Below, piece after piece: positions 49,290-58,241 of a DNA stretch of 64,000 bases. The notes below the pieces were generated by a model. That model did no database searches. It was given only the letters and a program-made list of their open reading frames with translations, and was not told the origin of the DNA. The stretch is from Bacteroidota bacterium (GTDB lineage Bacteria; Bacteroidota; Bacteroidia; CAILMK01): contig JABDBQ010000008.1 in NCBI GenBank assembly GCA_013288555.1, forward strand, positions 18,706-82,705, written 5' to 3'. The first letter of the stretch is position 1. Every line of letters begins with the position of its first letter. A program made the translations under genes and the position numbers.

Positions 49290-49880
49290 ATGAAATCAAT
49301 TAGTATTACAGGCCATACCAGGGAAGGGAAAGGGAAATCTATAGCAGGCCGTTTGCGTGCTGAAGGATATATTCCTTGTGAATTATATGGTAGATCAGGC
49401 AATGTTCATTTTCAAGTATTTGTAAACGACTTCAAACAGCTTGTTTATTCTCCTGACGTTAATATCATTGATCTTGATATCGATGGAAAGCATTACAAAG
49501 CTTTGAAAAAAGAAGTGCAGTTTCACCCGGTTAGCGATGAAATCCTGCATGTTGATTTTCACGAATTTGATGAAGATAAACAGGTAAAAATGGAATTGCC
49601 TATCAAATTTATGGGTGTAGCCTCAGGTGTTCGCGAAGGTGGTAAGCTGGTTAAAAAACTAAGGACTCTTAAAGTAAAAGGCTATCCCAAAGATTTTCCT
49701 GATGCTATTGAAGTAGACATTAGTGCGCTTGGTCTTGGAAAGTCAATCAAAGTAAAGGAAGTGAATGGTGGCAAACTTGAAATAATGAATGCCCTTTCTA
49801 TTCCTATCGCAATGGTTGAAGTACCAAGAGATGTAAAAACCAAGGAAGCTGAAGCTGCTCCTGCAGCCAAGAAAGCTTAG
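49290..49880 (+). CDS. rplY: 50S ribosomal protein L25 (Ctc form)
   Basis: GKSIAGRLRAEGYIPCELYG, ALKKEVQFHPVSDEILHVDFHEF, C-terminal Ala/Lys tail. Confidence 0.95.
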   Translation: MKSISITGHTREGKGKSIAGRLRAEGYIPCELYGRSGNVHFQVFVNDFKQLVYSPDVNIIDLDIDGKHYKALKKEVQFHPVSDEILHVDFHEFDEDKQVKMELPIKFMGVASGVREGGKLVKKLRTLKVKGYPKDFPDAIEVDISALGLGKSIKVKEVNGGKLEIMNALSIPIAMVEVPRDVKTKEAEAAPAAKKA

Positions 49881-49953
49881 GTTCAGGATTAATATCCCAA
49901 GTGTTTTAATTAAAGCGTCTGGCAGATAATTACGCTTTCCCAACTTTGCAGTT

Positions 49954-50514
49954 ATGAAATACCTGATTACAGGCTTGGGCAATCCGGGTGCCGAGTATGA
50001 ACTTACACGCCATAATATCGGCTTTCTTGTTCTGGATAGGCTCGCCGCATCGTTAGATATTTCATTTGAACCCAAAAAACTGGGGGAAATGGGATCCGGA
50101 AGGATCAAAAACAAAATCATTTATCTTTTAAAGCCTGCTACATTCATGAACCTTAGCGGGAAGGCGGTTCGTTACTGGCTTACAGAGCTTAATATCCCGA
50201 TTGAAAACCTGCTGGTGATCACGGATGACCTCGCCTTACCAACGGGCAAACTCAGGATGAAAACCAAAGGGAGCGATGGGGGCCATAATGGACTAAAAAG
50301 CATACAGGAAATACTGCAGACCCCTGAATATGCACGTTTGCGATTTGGCATCGGAAGTGATTTCCCTAATGGGAGGCAGATGGATTATGTGCTGGGAAAC
50401 TGGACAGATCAAGAATGGGTTATCATAAAGGATAAGATTGATTCGGCCGCAGACGCTGTTAAAAGCTTTGTACTGGCCGGGCCAAACCTGACCATGGAAA
50501 AGTATAACCGTTAA
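49954..50514 (+). CDS. pth: Peptidyl-tRNA hydrolase
   Basis: YLITGLGNPGAEYELTRHNIGFLVLDRLA, KPATFMNLSGKAV, GSDGGHNGLKSI. Confidence 0.97.
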   Translation: MKYLITGLGNPGAEYELTRHNIGFLVLDRLAASLDISFEPKKLGEMGSGRIKNKIIYLLKPATFMNLSGKAVRYWLTELNIPIENLLVITDDLALPTGKLRMKTKGSDGGHNGLKSIQEILQTPEYARLRFGIGSDFPNGRQMDYVLGNWTDQEWVIIKDKIDSAADAVKSFVLAGPNLTMEKYNR

Positions 50515-50538
50515 TTCTTTTGATCAAAAAGGACTCAT

Positions 50539-51378
50539 TTATTTCAGAAAATCGAGCGTATGCTCCCATGCAATCTGTGCATCAAAAGGTATAGGCAGCG
50601 CATTGTGGGGATGCCTTACGCCAAAAGTATGATCTCCATTGGGGATCAGGTCCAGTTTGATATCCTGGTTCCATCGCTTCATTTCCAGGGCTATATCCAT
50701 TGAAACGGCCTGGTCTTCTGTTCCTTGAATAACCAAAATGGGTATTGAAAGATTTTCAATGGCTTTTTGAATATTAAACCTGTCCTTATTTTTTAAGTAG
50801 TTATCGTAAAGCTGGTAATACAATGGCATTTTTTGATGTGTTCTTGTATTCAACACCCAGATAACGCCATCAGTTTTCCATTTTTCAGCGAAGGAATCAT
50901 CCCATCTGACTCCGAAATCGTTAACTGAAGCCCATGTTACCAGTTTTTTGATGCGTTTGTCCTGGCTGGCTTTTAGTATAGAAATACCACCGCCCCTACT
51001 GTGACCGATCAGGTAAATCTCCTCTAAGTTTTTTTGATATTCGGGCACCAGGGGTGTTTCAGAGATCCAGTTGATTACCTGGTTAAGATCATCCAGTTCA
51101 ATTTCAAAATTATTGTTTCCAAAAGCCTCAAGATCATCAAATTCATCTGGGTTTTCATGGCTGATTCCGTTATGGGAAAAGTTATATTTTACAAAAATGA
51201 ATTTCTTATTGGCAAAAAACTGGGCAAGAAGGTTATAGGCTCCCCAGTCTTTAAAACCTTTAAAACCATGCGAAAAGATGATTATGGGTTTGGCTTCTTT
51301 GCTTTCTTTGTAGAATACATCTGTCAAAATCGGCTTTCCGTGTCGTCCTTCAATTGCAATATTTTTTAATATTTCCAT
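50539..51378 (-). CDS. Alpha/beta hydrolase family protein
   Basis: IIFSHGFKGFKDWGAY, IYLIGHSRGGGIS, IPILVIQGTEDQAV, GDHTFG. Confidence 0.92.
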   Translation of the reverse strand: MEILKNIAIEGRHGKPILTDVFYKESKEAKPIIIFSHGFKGFKDWGAYNLLAQFFANKKFIFVKYNFSHNGISHENPDEFDDLEAFGNNNFEIELDDLNQVINWISETPLVPEYQKNLEEIYLIGHSRGGGISILKASQDKRIKKLVTWASVNDFGVRWDDSFAEKWKTDGVIWVLNTRTHQKMPLYYQLYDNYLKNKDRFNIQKAIENLSIPILVIQGTEDQAVSMDIALEMKRWNQDIKLDLIPNGDHTFGVRHPHNALPIPFDAQIAWEHTLDFLK

Positions 51379-51462
51379 GAATTGTATTTGATCTTATTCT
51401 TATCCGGGTTTAAAAAACCATAATGGCATACGCTGTGCAAGTTAGATGGTTTATCCTTAGTT

Positions 51463-52467
51463 TTGAAAAAAATTAAGCAAACCTACCCATTGGCAAATAT
51501 CAGCCTGGACCAGATTAAGGCCCCTATTATTAAGGAAATGAGTGATTTTGAGCAAAGGTTTCAAAATTCCATGTCCACCAGGGTTGCTTTGCTTAACCGG
51601 ATCATGAATTATATCGTGAAACGGAAGGGCAAACAGATCAGACCGATATTGGTTTTTCTTTCCGCAGGTATTCACGGAACCATTTCAGATAGAACATTTC
51701 GGGGCGCTACGCTTGTTGAATTGTTGCATACAGCAACCCTTATTCATGATGATGTGGTGGATGATTCGCTGGAGCGACGCGGTTTTTTTTCAATCAATGC
51801 GCTTTGGAAGAATAAGATCGCAGTCCTGGTAGGAGATTATCTGCTCTCACGAGGCTTGTTGCTTTCCATTGATAATGGTGACTTCGATTTGCTGGGTATT
51901 TCTTCAACAGCTGTGAAACTGATGAGCGAAGGGGAGCTTCTCCAGTTGGAAAAAAGCCGAACCCTTAATCTTAAGGAAAAAGAGTATTTCGATATCATCC
52001 GAATGAAAACGGCCTCACTGATTGCTTCATGCTGTGCCATGGGCGCCCGGTCTGTGACTAGTGATGATGATATAATTGAAAAAATGCGCCTCTTTGGAGA
52101 ATATGTGGGCATTGCATTCCAGATTAAGGATGATCTTTTTGATTTTGGAGAAGAAGGAATCGGGAAGCCGGTCGGGAATGATATCAAAGAAAAAAAACTT
52201 ACGTTGCCGGTGATTTATGCGTTAGGCCAGGTTGAAAAATCAGAACAGAAAAAAATTATAGCGCTTATCAAAGGAAAAGATTCCGAACGATCAAGGTTTA
52301 GTAAACTGGTGGATTTTGTAAAAGACAATGGTGGAATAACCTATGCCGAAAATATGATGATGGATTTTCAGGAAAAGGCCTTCGCCATTTTAAACGAATT
52401 TCCACAATCGGCATATCGTGATTCTATGCAGAAACTTGTGATATATACCACGAAGCGGGAAAAATAA
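51463..52467 (+). CDS. Polyprenyl synthetase family protein, TTG start
   Basis: LLHTATLIHDDVVDDSLERRG and AFQIKDDLFDF. Confidence 0.95.
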   Translation: MKKIKQTYPLANISLDQIKAPIIKEMSDFEQRFQNSMSTRVALLNRIMNYIVKRKGKQIRPILVFLSAGIHGTISDRTFRGATLVELLHTATLIHDDVVDDSLERRGFFSINALWKNKIAVLVGDYLLSRGLLLSIDNGDFDLLGISSTAVKLMSEGELLQLEKSRTLNLKEKEYFDIIRMKTASLIASCCAMGARSVTSDDDIIEKMRLFGEYVGIAFQIKDDLFDFGEEGIGKPVGNDIKEKKLTLPVIYALGQVEKSEQKKIIALIKGKDSERSRFSKLVDFVKDNGGITYAENMMMDFQEKAFAILNEFPQSAYRDSMQKLVIYTTKREK

Positions 52468-52850
52468 TGAAAGACATTCTCTGGCCGGTTTTTTATGTTT
52501 TTATTGGTGGCGGAGTCGGTTCCGTTTTTCGTTTCTGGGTATCATCATTTATGCAAAAAACCGCCGCCAGTCATCTTCCTTATGGTACGCTTACAGTAAA
52601 TGTAATCGGTTCATTTTTAATAGGTTTTATCATTACTTATATTGAAAGTAGAACAGCTGAATTTCCTTTCTGGCGGCAATTGCTGATCATTGGTTTTCTG
52701 GGTGGTTTTACAACATTTTCCTCATTCAGTTTTGATACCCTGTCACTGATACGTAACCAGGAATTAACCGCCGCCTTTCTGAATATTGCCGGGAATGTGG
52801 GGCTTTGCCTCGGGGCGTCTTTTTTGGGAATGTGGATAGGACGTAGTTAA
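52467..52850 (+). CDS. crcB: Fluoride exporter CrcB/Fluc
   Basis: GGGVGSVFRFWVS, GTLTVNVIGSFLIGF, GFLGGFTTFSSFSFDT. ATG overlaps upstream stop (TAATG). Confidence 0.95.
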   Translation: MKDILWPVFYVFIGGGVGSVFRFWVSSFMQKTAASHLPYGTLTVNVIGSFLIGFIITYIESRTAEFPFWRQLLIIGFLGGFTTFSSFSFDTLSLIRNQELTAAFLNIAGNVGLCLGASFLGMWIGRS

Positions 52851-52913
52851 TTACGAATTATGAACCCGATGGCTCGCGATAGCAATTACGAATTATGCTT
52901 TGCAAAAAAGAGG

Positions 52914-53840
52914 ATGATGCAATTGTCACTATCTTTCCTGCTTGGATTCGCTTTTATTCAAATAAGCCAGGGTCAATCTCATGCCAACCCATACATAATC
53001 ATTCTTGGTACGGCTCAGGATGGTGGATATCCGCAGGTTGGATGCACGAAAAACTGCTGCAATCTCGCCTGGAAATATGATTCTTTGAAAAGATATGTGG
53101 TATCACTAGCATTGGTTGATTCTGTTTCTCATCAGTGGTGGCTTTTTGAAGCAACGCCTGATTTCAAATACCAGTTGCAATTATTCCGGAAATTAACTCA
53201 GGAGAGATACAATTATCTGCCCGATGGGATCTTTATAACTCATGCGCATATCGGACATTATACGGGTTTGATGCAATTGGGCAGGGAAGTGATGGATGTC
53301 AAAGAAATACCGGTTTATGTATTGCCAAGGATGGCTTTCTTTCTTGAAAACAATGGTCCCTGGAGTCAATTGTTTAAGCTCAAGAATATTGCGATTCATC
53401 CATTGAATATCGATTCAGAATTGACACTTGAAAACAATATCAGTATTGAAACATTTACGGTTCCGCACCGGGATGAATTTTCTGAAACGGCGGGTTTCAG
53501 GATCATAACCCCCCAGAAAAAATATCTTTTTATACCTGATATCAACAAATGGCAAAAATGGGACAAAAGCATTGTAAATGAAGTAAAAGCCGTTGACTGT
53601 GTTTTTCTGGATGGTACATTTTACAGCAGTACGGAATTACCTGGCCGCAAAATAGAAGAAGTGCCGCATCCCCTGATTCCCGAAACTATGGAATTATTTC
53701 AGAATGAAGATGCTGCCACCCGTGACAAAATATACTTTATCCATTTCAATCATACCAATCCGGTGTTGTGGGATAAGGATACGAAAGCGATAGTAAATGG
53801 TAAAGGATTTCATATTGCAGAGCAGGGGGAAGTATTGTAA
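52914..53840 (+). CDS. MBL-fold metallohydrolase (PqqB-like)
   Basis: Signal-peptide start MMQLSLSFLLGFAFIQ; GTAQDGGYPQVGCTKNCC, THAHIGHYTGLMQLGRE. Confidence 0.88.
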   Translation: MMQLSLSFLLGFAFIQISQGQSHANPYIIILGTAQDGGYPQVGCTKNCCNLAWKYDSLKRYVVSLALVDSVSHQWWLFEATPDFKYQLQLFRKLTQERYNYLPDGIFITHAHIGHYTGLMQLGREVMDVKEIPVYVLPRMAFFLENNGPWSQLFKLKNIAIHPLNIDSELTLENNISIETFTVPHRDEFSETAGFRIITPQKKYLFIPDINKWQKWDKSIVNEVKAVDCVFLDGTFYSSTELPGRKIEEVPHPLIPETMELFQNEDAATRDKIYFIHFNHTNPVLWDKDTKAIVNGKGFHIAEQGEVL

Positions 53841-53873
53841 GTTTGGCATAATAACACATAAGTATAAAAACAT

Positions 53874-54392
53874 ATGACACCAAAATCGTTGTGGACAATT
53901 GTAATAAAAATGTTTGGAATTTGGTTCATTTTAAATTCATTTTGGGTGATTCTTGATTTTGTCAGATCATTTGGCGTTTTTATGCAGGCATTTAGTGTTG
54001 AGGAAGTTATTATTGATTCAGCCGTGCTTATCCTTACTCTGGCCTTTTATTTATTAGTGCTTCGCTATTGTATCTACATGCCGGACAAGATTATCAAAAT
54101 ACTAAAACTCGATCAGGGCTTCGATGAAGAAAAGTTTGAACTCAATATCCACCGTTCAACGGTTTTAAGTATTGGCATCATTGTTATAGGTGGCGTATTG
54201 TTTGTAGATGCACTTCCGAATTTTTGCGAGCAAATTTTTACTTATTTTGAGTCAAAAACATATTACAGTAGATTAGCAAACCCAGCTACTAAGTATATAA
54301 TTTTACAATTTGTAAAGATATTAATTGGTTATCTGTTAATGACAAATAGTCGATTCGTTGTAAACTTAATCGAACGGAGCAGGAAGAAATGA
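53874..54392 (+). CDS. Integral membrane protein of unknown function
   Basis: About 4 TM segments. Confidence 0.65.
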   Translation: MTPKSLWTIVIKMFGIWFILNSFWVILDFVRSFGVFMQAFSVEEVIIDSAVLILTLAFYLLVLRYCIYMPDKIIKILKLDQGFDEEKFELNIHRSTVLSIGIIVIGGVLFVDALPNFCEQIFTYFESKTYYSRLANPATKYIILQFVKILIGYLLMTNSRFVVNLIERSRKK

Positions 54393-54462
54393 TCGGTTAG
54401 ACGCTCGCTCCGGTTTGCAACCGAAGCGAAAATATAATTGCAGTTTCTAACTGCGCTTAACC

Positions 54463-54900
54463 TTATTTTCCTTCAACCACTTTTTTCATAGAGTCAAGCA
54501 TCATTTGCCAGTTCTTTTCTGACTCGTCACGAGACTTTTCAGTTTCATTGTGGTCCTGGGTCAGAATGACAGAGGTGTTTTTTCCATTTGATGACAATTC
54601 TGTGGTTACGATATTTTTATAATTTTCCGGTATATCAGGCAATCCTGAAAGCGGGCTGTAATGACTGTATTGAATTAATTTTCCAGGTTCAATCTTTAAG
54701 ATAACCCCTTTATCTTCATAAGGCTTGCCTTTCCATTCGCCTTTCCAGCTTATTTTGCTGCCGACCTTCCAGTCTGACTGAACAGTTGTTCCGAACATGT
54801 ATTTCTTGACAATTTCAGGGTTTACCAGCGCCTCCCATACTTTGTCTATGGTAGCATGAATCTCGGTTATTGCTTTGGCTTTCAAATTTTTGGTTCCCAT
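54463..54900 (-). CDS. SRPBCC/AHSA1-like domain protein
   Basis: IHATIDKVWEALVNPEIVKKYMFGT...WKGEWKGKPYEDKGVIL. Confidence 0.9.
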   Translation of the reverse strand: MGTKNLKAKAITEIHATIDKVWEALVNPEIVKKYMFGTTVQSDWKVGSKISWKGEWKGKPYEDKGVILKIEPGKLIQYSHYSPLSGLPDIPENYKNIVTTELSSNGKNTSVILTQDHNETEKSRDESEKNWQMMLDSMKKVVEGK

Positions 54901-54975
54901 GGCTGATAGGTTTTAATTGTTCTTTTTAAAAACAACAATAAAATGTTTTAAAAGTTGATAATCAGTGTAGAAAGA

Positions 54976-55581
54976 TTATTTCCCCTTTATTCTCCCCGGA
55001 TTCTTTGCAATAAAGGCCGTCCAGGAGTTGAACTTATCATCTCCAGCCACAGGAGCCCTTTGGTTCAGGTGGCACATGGCCACGGCAAGGGCATCTGTTG
55101 CGTCAAGGTATTCCGGTGCTTCAGTGAGAGAGAGAAGACGTTTGAGCATGGCGGCAACCTGTTCTTTCGAGGAATTCCCATTGCCGGTAATAGATTGTTT
55201 TATTTTTCTTGCTGCATATTGGGTAACCGGAATATCAAGATGTAAAGCCGCCGCAATGGCCATCCCCTGGGCTCTACCGAGTTTGAGCATGGATTGAACG
55301 TTTTTGCCATAAAAAGGATCTTCAATAGCTACTTCTGTGATATGATATTCGCGGATGACTGACTCAGTATGCCTGAAAATAAGCTTGAGTTTGGCAATGG
55401 AATCGGTTGTTTTTGTGTTTTTGAGAACATCCATCAACAACATCTTGTTCTCTTTGTTTGAACATGAAATGACGCCAAATCCCATGATATTGGTTCCAGG
55501 GTCAATGCCCAATACAATACGCTCTGGTTCTGTAGGGATATTTGGGTCAGTTGGTCTTTTGAGTCCTGAACTTATGGTCAT
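54976..55581 (-). CDS. ruvC: Crossover junction endodeoxyribonuclease RuvC
   Basis: ILGIDPGTNIMGFGV-like, AIEDPFYGKNVQSMLKLGRAQGMAIAAAL, DATDALAVAMCHLNQ. Confidence 0.96.
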   Translation of the reverse strand: MTISSGLKRPTDPNIPTEPERIVLGIDPGTNIMGFGVISCSNKENKMLLMDVLKNTKTTDSIAKLKLIFRHTESVIREYHITEVAIEDPFYGKNVQSMLKLGRAQGMAIAAALHLDIPVTQYAARKIKQSITGNGNSSKEQVAAMLKRLLSLTEAPEYLDATDALAVAMCHLNQRAPVAGDDKFNSWTAFIAKNPGRIKGK

Positions 55582-55620
55582 AGCAACAAAGTACGTATTT
55601 TTGCATTGATATCCGGCAAT

Positions 55621-56670
55621 ATGACAAAGCCTTTTTTAAATAGCATTCATTTGCGATCTTTTGTGACAGCCTTATTAACGGGCAGGCTGAGAGAACAGGG
55701 TTTTTGGCAAAAAGTTATTATCTGGTTGTTCAAATTAGTCGTTTTGGTATTTTCAGGATGGTATTTATATGTTCATGTCATCCAGAATGAAAAGTTTAAA
55801 GAGATATTTACCATCTCCGAATCTATTCTTGAAAATCCTCTTTCTATCTGGCTGCTCACAGCATGTTTTGCAATGACAATTATGAACTGGAGCATCGAAA
55901 CCCTGAAATGGCAATTTCTATTGAAACGTTTTGCTAAGATATCGTTTCCAAGGGCTTTTGCTGCCATTCTTGCCGGTAATGCAATCAGTTTGTGGACACC
56001 GAACCGGGTAGGTGAGTATGTAGGCAGGATCATTTTCCTAAATCCTGCTGTAAGAGTTAAAAGTATTTTTGCAACCCTGGCGGGCGGTATATCTCAACTC
56101 ATTATCACGCTTATTATGGGGACTCTTGGTTTTGTTTTTTATGAGAAAATAAATAATATCCCTTCTTTGATACAGTTTGCCATAGGAATTTCAGGCCTGC
56201 TATTTATCGGGCTTTTGTTGTTCTTTTATTTTCATATCAGGGTTGTTCGGGGTTGGTTTCCTGTAAGAAACTGGACTCAATCGATCAGGAGATATCTGCT
56301 TGTTTACCGCCAATACAAAAGAAAGGAACTTGAAACGGTTTTATTTTATTCCCTGAGCAGGTATGTCGTATTCTCAGTTCAGTTTTACATACTTTTGATT
56401 TTCTTTGGCGTGCATATTCCATTTATAGAATCAATGATGCTCATTTTTGTAATGTTCCTGGTGCAAACGATAAGTCCAACTACGGGGCTCACCGAATTAG
56501 TGGTTCGGGGTGGGACAACCCTGTTTTTATTCCAGGGCTTTACAAATAATACGACCGCCGTTTTATTCGCTTCTTATGGAATCTGGATCATCAATTTACT
56601 TATTCCTGCATTGCTTGGGGCCGTTATTTTTGGCTTTGCACGTATCAACAAAAGACTGAGAAACGCATAA
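55621..56670 (+). CDS. Lysylphosphatidylglycerol synthase-TM / flippase-like membrane protein
   Basis: Polytopic; LLKRFAKISFPRAFAAILAGNAISLWTPNRVGEYVGRIIFL, QTISPTTGLTELVVRGG. Confidence 0.8.
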   Translation: MTKPFLNSIHLRSFVTALLTGRLREQGFWQKVIIWLFKLVVLVFSGWYLYVHVIQNEKFKEIFTISESILENPLSIWLLTACFAMTIMNWSIETLKWQFLLKRFAKISFPRAFAAILAGNAISLWTPNRVGEYVGRIIFLNPAVRVKSIFATLAGGISQLIITLIMGTLGFVFYEKINNIPSLIQFAIGISGLLFIGLLLFFYFHIRVVRGWFPVRNWTQSIRRYLLVYRQYKRKELETVLFYSLSRYVVFSVQFYILLIFFGVHIPFIESMMLIFVMFLVQTISPTTGLTELVVRGGTTLFLFQGFTNNTTAVLFASYGIWIINLLIPALLGAVIFGFARINKRLRNA

Positions 56671-57858
56671 GTGTTTGCTATTGTCGCCATTATCACGCTC
56701 ATTTTTGCGATTCTTTATGCATTACTGATTTTTAATTTTCGCAAAGGGTGGAATAAGTTGAATATCTTTTCAACAAAGGAAATAACATCTCGCAAAGACG
56801 CAAAGGCGCTAAGTGAAATATCTGAATCTGATCTTTCATTCAGCATTATTATTTCTGCCAGAAACGAAGCGCCTAATATCAAAGATTGCCTGGGAGATAT
56901 TATTGCTCAGGACTATCTTTCCCAAAATTTTGAAATTATTGTGGTGGATGATTTTTCAGAAGATGAAACAGCAACTGTCATTGAACAATTTGCAACAGAA
57001 AATCCAGGGTTCAATATGCATCTGATCAAAATGTCGGATCAGCCTGTGAAAGAAAATAATTCATTCAAAAAAGCTGCCATCACCCTAGCGATAGGAGAGA
57101 GTCGTAATCCCTGGATTATAACTAGCGATGCGGATTGCAGGCGTGGGGCAAAATGGCTTGCTACAATAGCTGCATTCATTGAAGAAAACCATGCAGTAAT
57201 GGTTTCTGCCCCTGTTTGTCTGAAGGAGTCTGATGATTTTTTTGACCAGGCTCAATCACTTGAATTTATGGGTCTTGTTGGGATCGGCGGGGGATCTATC
57301 GCGTTAAAAAATCCGAATATGTGTAATGGAGCCAATCTTATTTATAAAAAAGACGCGTTTTTGGAAGTGAAAGGATTTAAGGGAAATAACGAGATTGCGA
57401 GTGGAGATGATGAATTTTTGATGCATAAAATGTTCTCAAAATGGCCGGACAAAATATTCTTTCTCAAAAACCCGGAAGCTATAGTATATACAAAACCTGA
57501 AACAGATTTATCTTCTTTCATTCAACAACGGAAACGATGGGTTTCCAAAAGCAGAAAGTACTCGAATAAAAACATTACGGCAGTTTTATCCGGCGCATGG
57601 CTATTTCATTTGATGCTTTTGATTTGCCTGGTCGCAGGTATTTTTGACTGGAAATACCTGGTAGTTTTTTGCATTGCTTTCGGACTAAAACTTATGGCAG
57701 AATATACATTCCTCAAAAAAGTATCTGATTTTTTTAACCGGGAAAAACTTTTGGGAATATTAATACCTGCCGCCTTTCTGTATATTTTCTACGTGTTGTT
57801 TATCGGCATTTATGGTAATTTTGGCGGATATAAATGGAAGGGGAGAAGAGTAATTTAA
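56671..57858 (+). CDS. Family 2 glycosyltransferase, GTG start
   Basis: FSIIISARNEAPNIKDCL, EIIVVDDFSEDET, ITSDADC, QQRKRWVSKSRKY. Confidence 0.9.
   Translation: MFAIVAIITLIFAILYALLIFNFRKGWNKLNIFSTKEITSRKDAKALSEISESDLSFSIIISARNEAPNIKDCLGDIIAQDYLSQNFEIIVVDDFSEDETATVIEQFATENPGFNMHLIKMSDQPVKENNSFKKAAITLAIGESRNPWIITSDADCRRGAKWLATIAAFIEENHAVMVSAPVCLKESDDFFDQAQSLEFMGLVGIGGGSIALKNPNMCNGANLIYKKDAFLEVKGFKGNNEIASGDDEFLMHKMFSKWPDKIFFLKNPEAIVYTKPETDLSSFIQQRKRWVSKSRKYSNKNITAVLSGAWLFHLMLLICLVAGIFDWKYLVVFCIAFGLKLMAEYTFLKKVSDFFNREKLLGILIPAAFLYIFYVLFIGIYGNFGGYKWKGRRVI
56788..56813. repeat. In-frame copy of CGCAAAG-family repeat inside CDS
   Basis: TCTCGCAAAGACGCAAAGGCGCTAAG, encodes SRKDAKALS. Confidence 0.75.
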
Positions 57859-57859
57859 G

Positions 57860-57875
57860 TCCCGAATGTTCGGGA
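57860..57875. repeat. Small palindrome
   Basis: TCCCGAA-tg-TTCGGGA. Confidence 0.6.
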
Positions 57876-57920
57876 TGGGAATTTGAGAATGGCTTCGCCT
57901 GAAAATAAATACTATTTAAA

Positions 57921-57969
57921 CTAACTACTAACTACTAATCCCTAATGCCTAACTCCTAACCCCTGACAC
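57921..57969. repeat. Seven degenerate CTAAYNN heptamers ending at a start codon
   Basis: CTAACTA CTAACTA CTAATCC CTAATGC CTAACTC CTAACCC CTGACAC | ATG. Confidence 0.85.
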
Positions 57970-58239
57970 ATGCGCGAACTCACTGAAGTAGAATACGATA
58001 TATTGAATGCTGTTTATTTTGTGGAATCTTTTGACAAGATTATTGAGGATGTAAAATATCCTGTAAACATCCTGGCTGATAGCCTCAAATTTCTCATCCG
58101 TAAGAAATATGTCTCTCCAATGAAATGGGATGAAAAGCGAAAAGAATTTGTGCGGAGTTTTATGTATGACAGTGATAATATGCGGGCATATCGATATATC
58201 ATCACCCGGGAAGGACTTGAAGCGCACAATGCGCGGTGA
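57970..58239 (+). CDS. Small conserved-looking protein, unknown function
   Basis: 89 aa, wHTH-like composition (EYDILNAVYFVESFDKIIEDVKYPVNILADSLKFLIRKKYV); overlaps next gene closely. Confidence 0.7.
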   Translation: MRELTEVEYDILNAVYFVESFDKIIEDVKYPVNILADSLKFLIRKKYVSPMKWDEKRKEFVRSFMYDSDNMRAYRYIITREGLEAHNAR

Positions 58240-58241
58240 AT

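Noticed and set aside
52914-53840. HAHIGH instead of HxHxDH in the PqqB-like protein
   Set aside because: THAHIGHYTG is, to my knowledge, typical of this PqqB-like subfamily, so not unusual.
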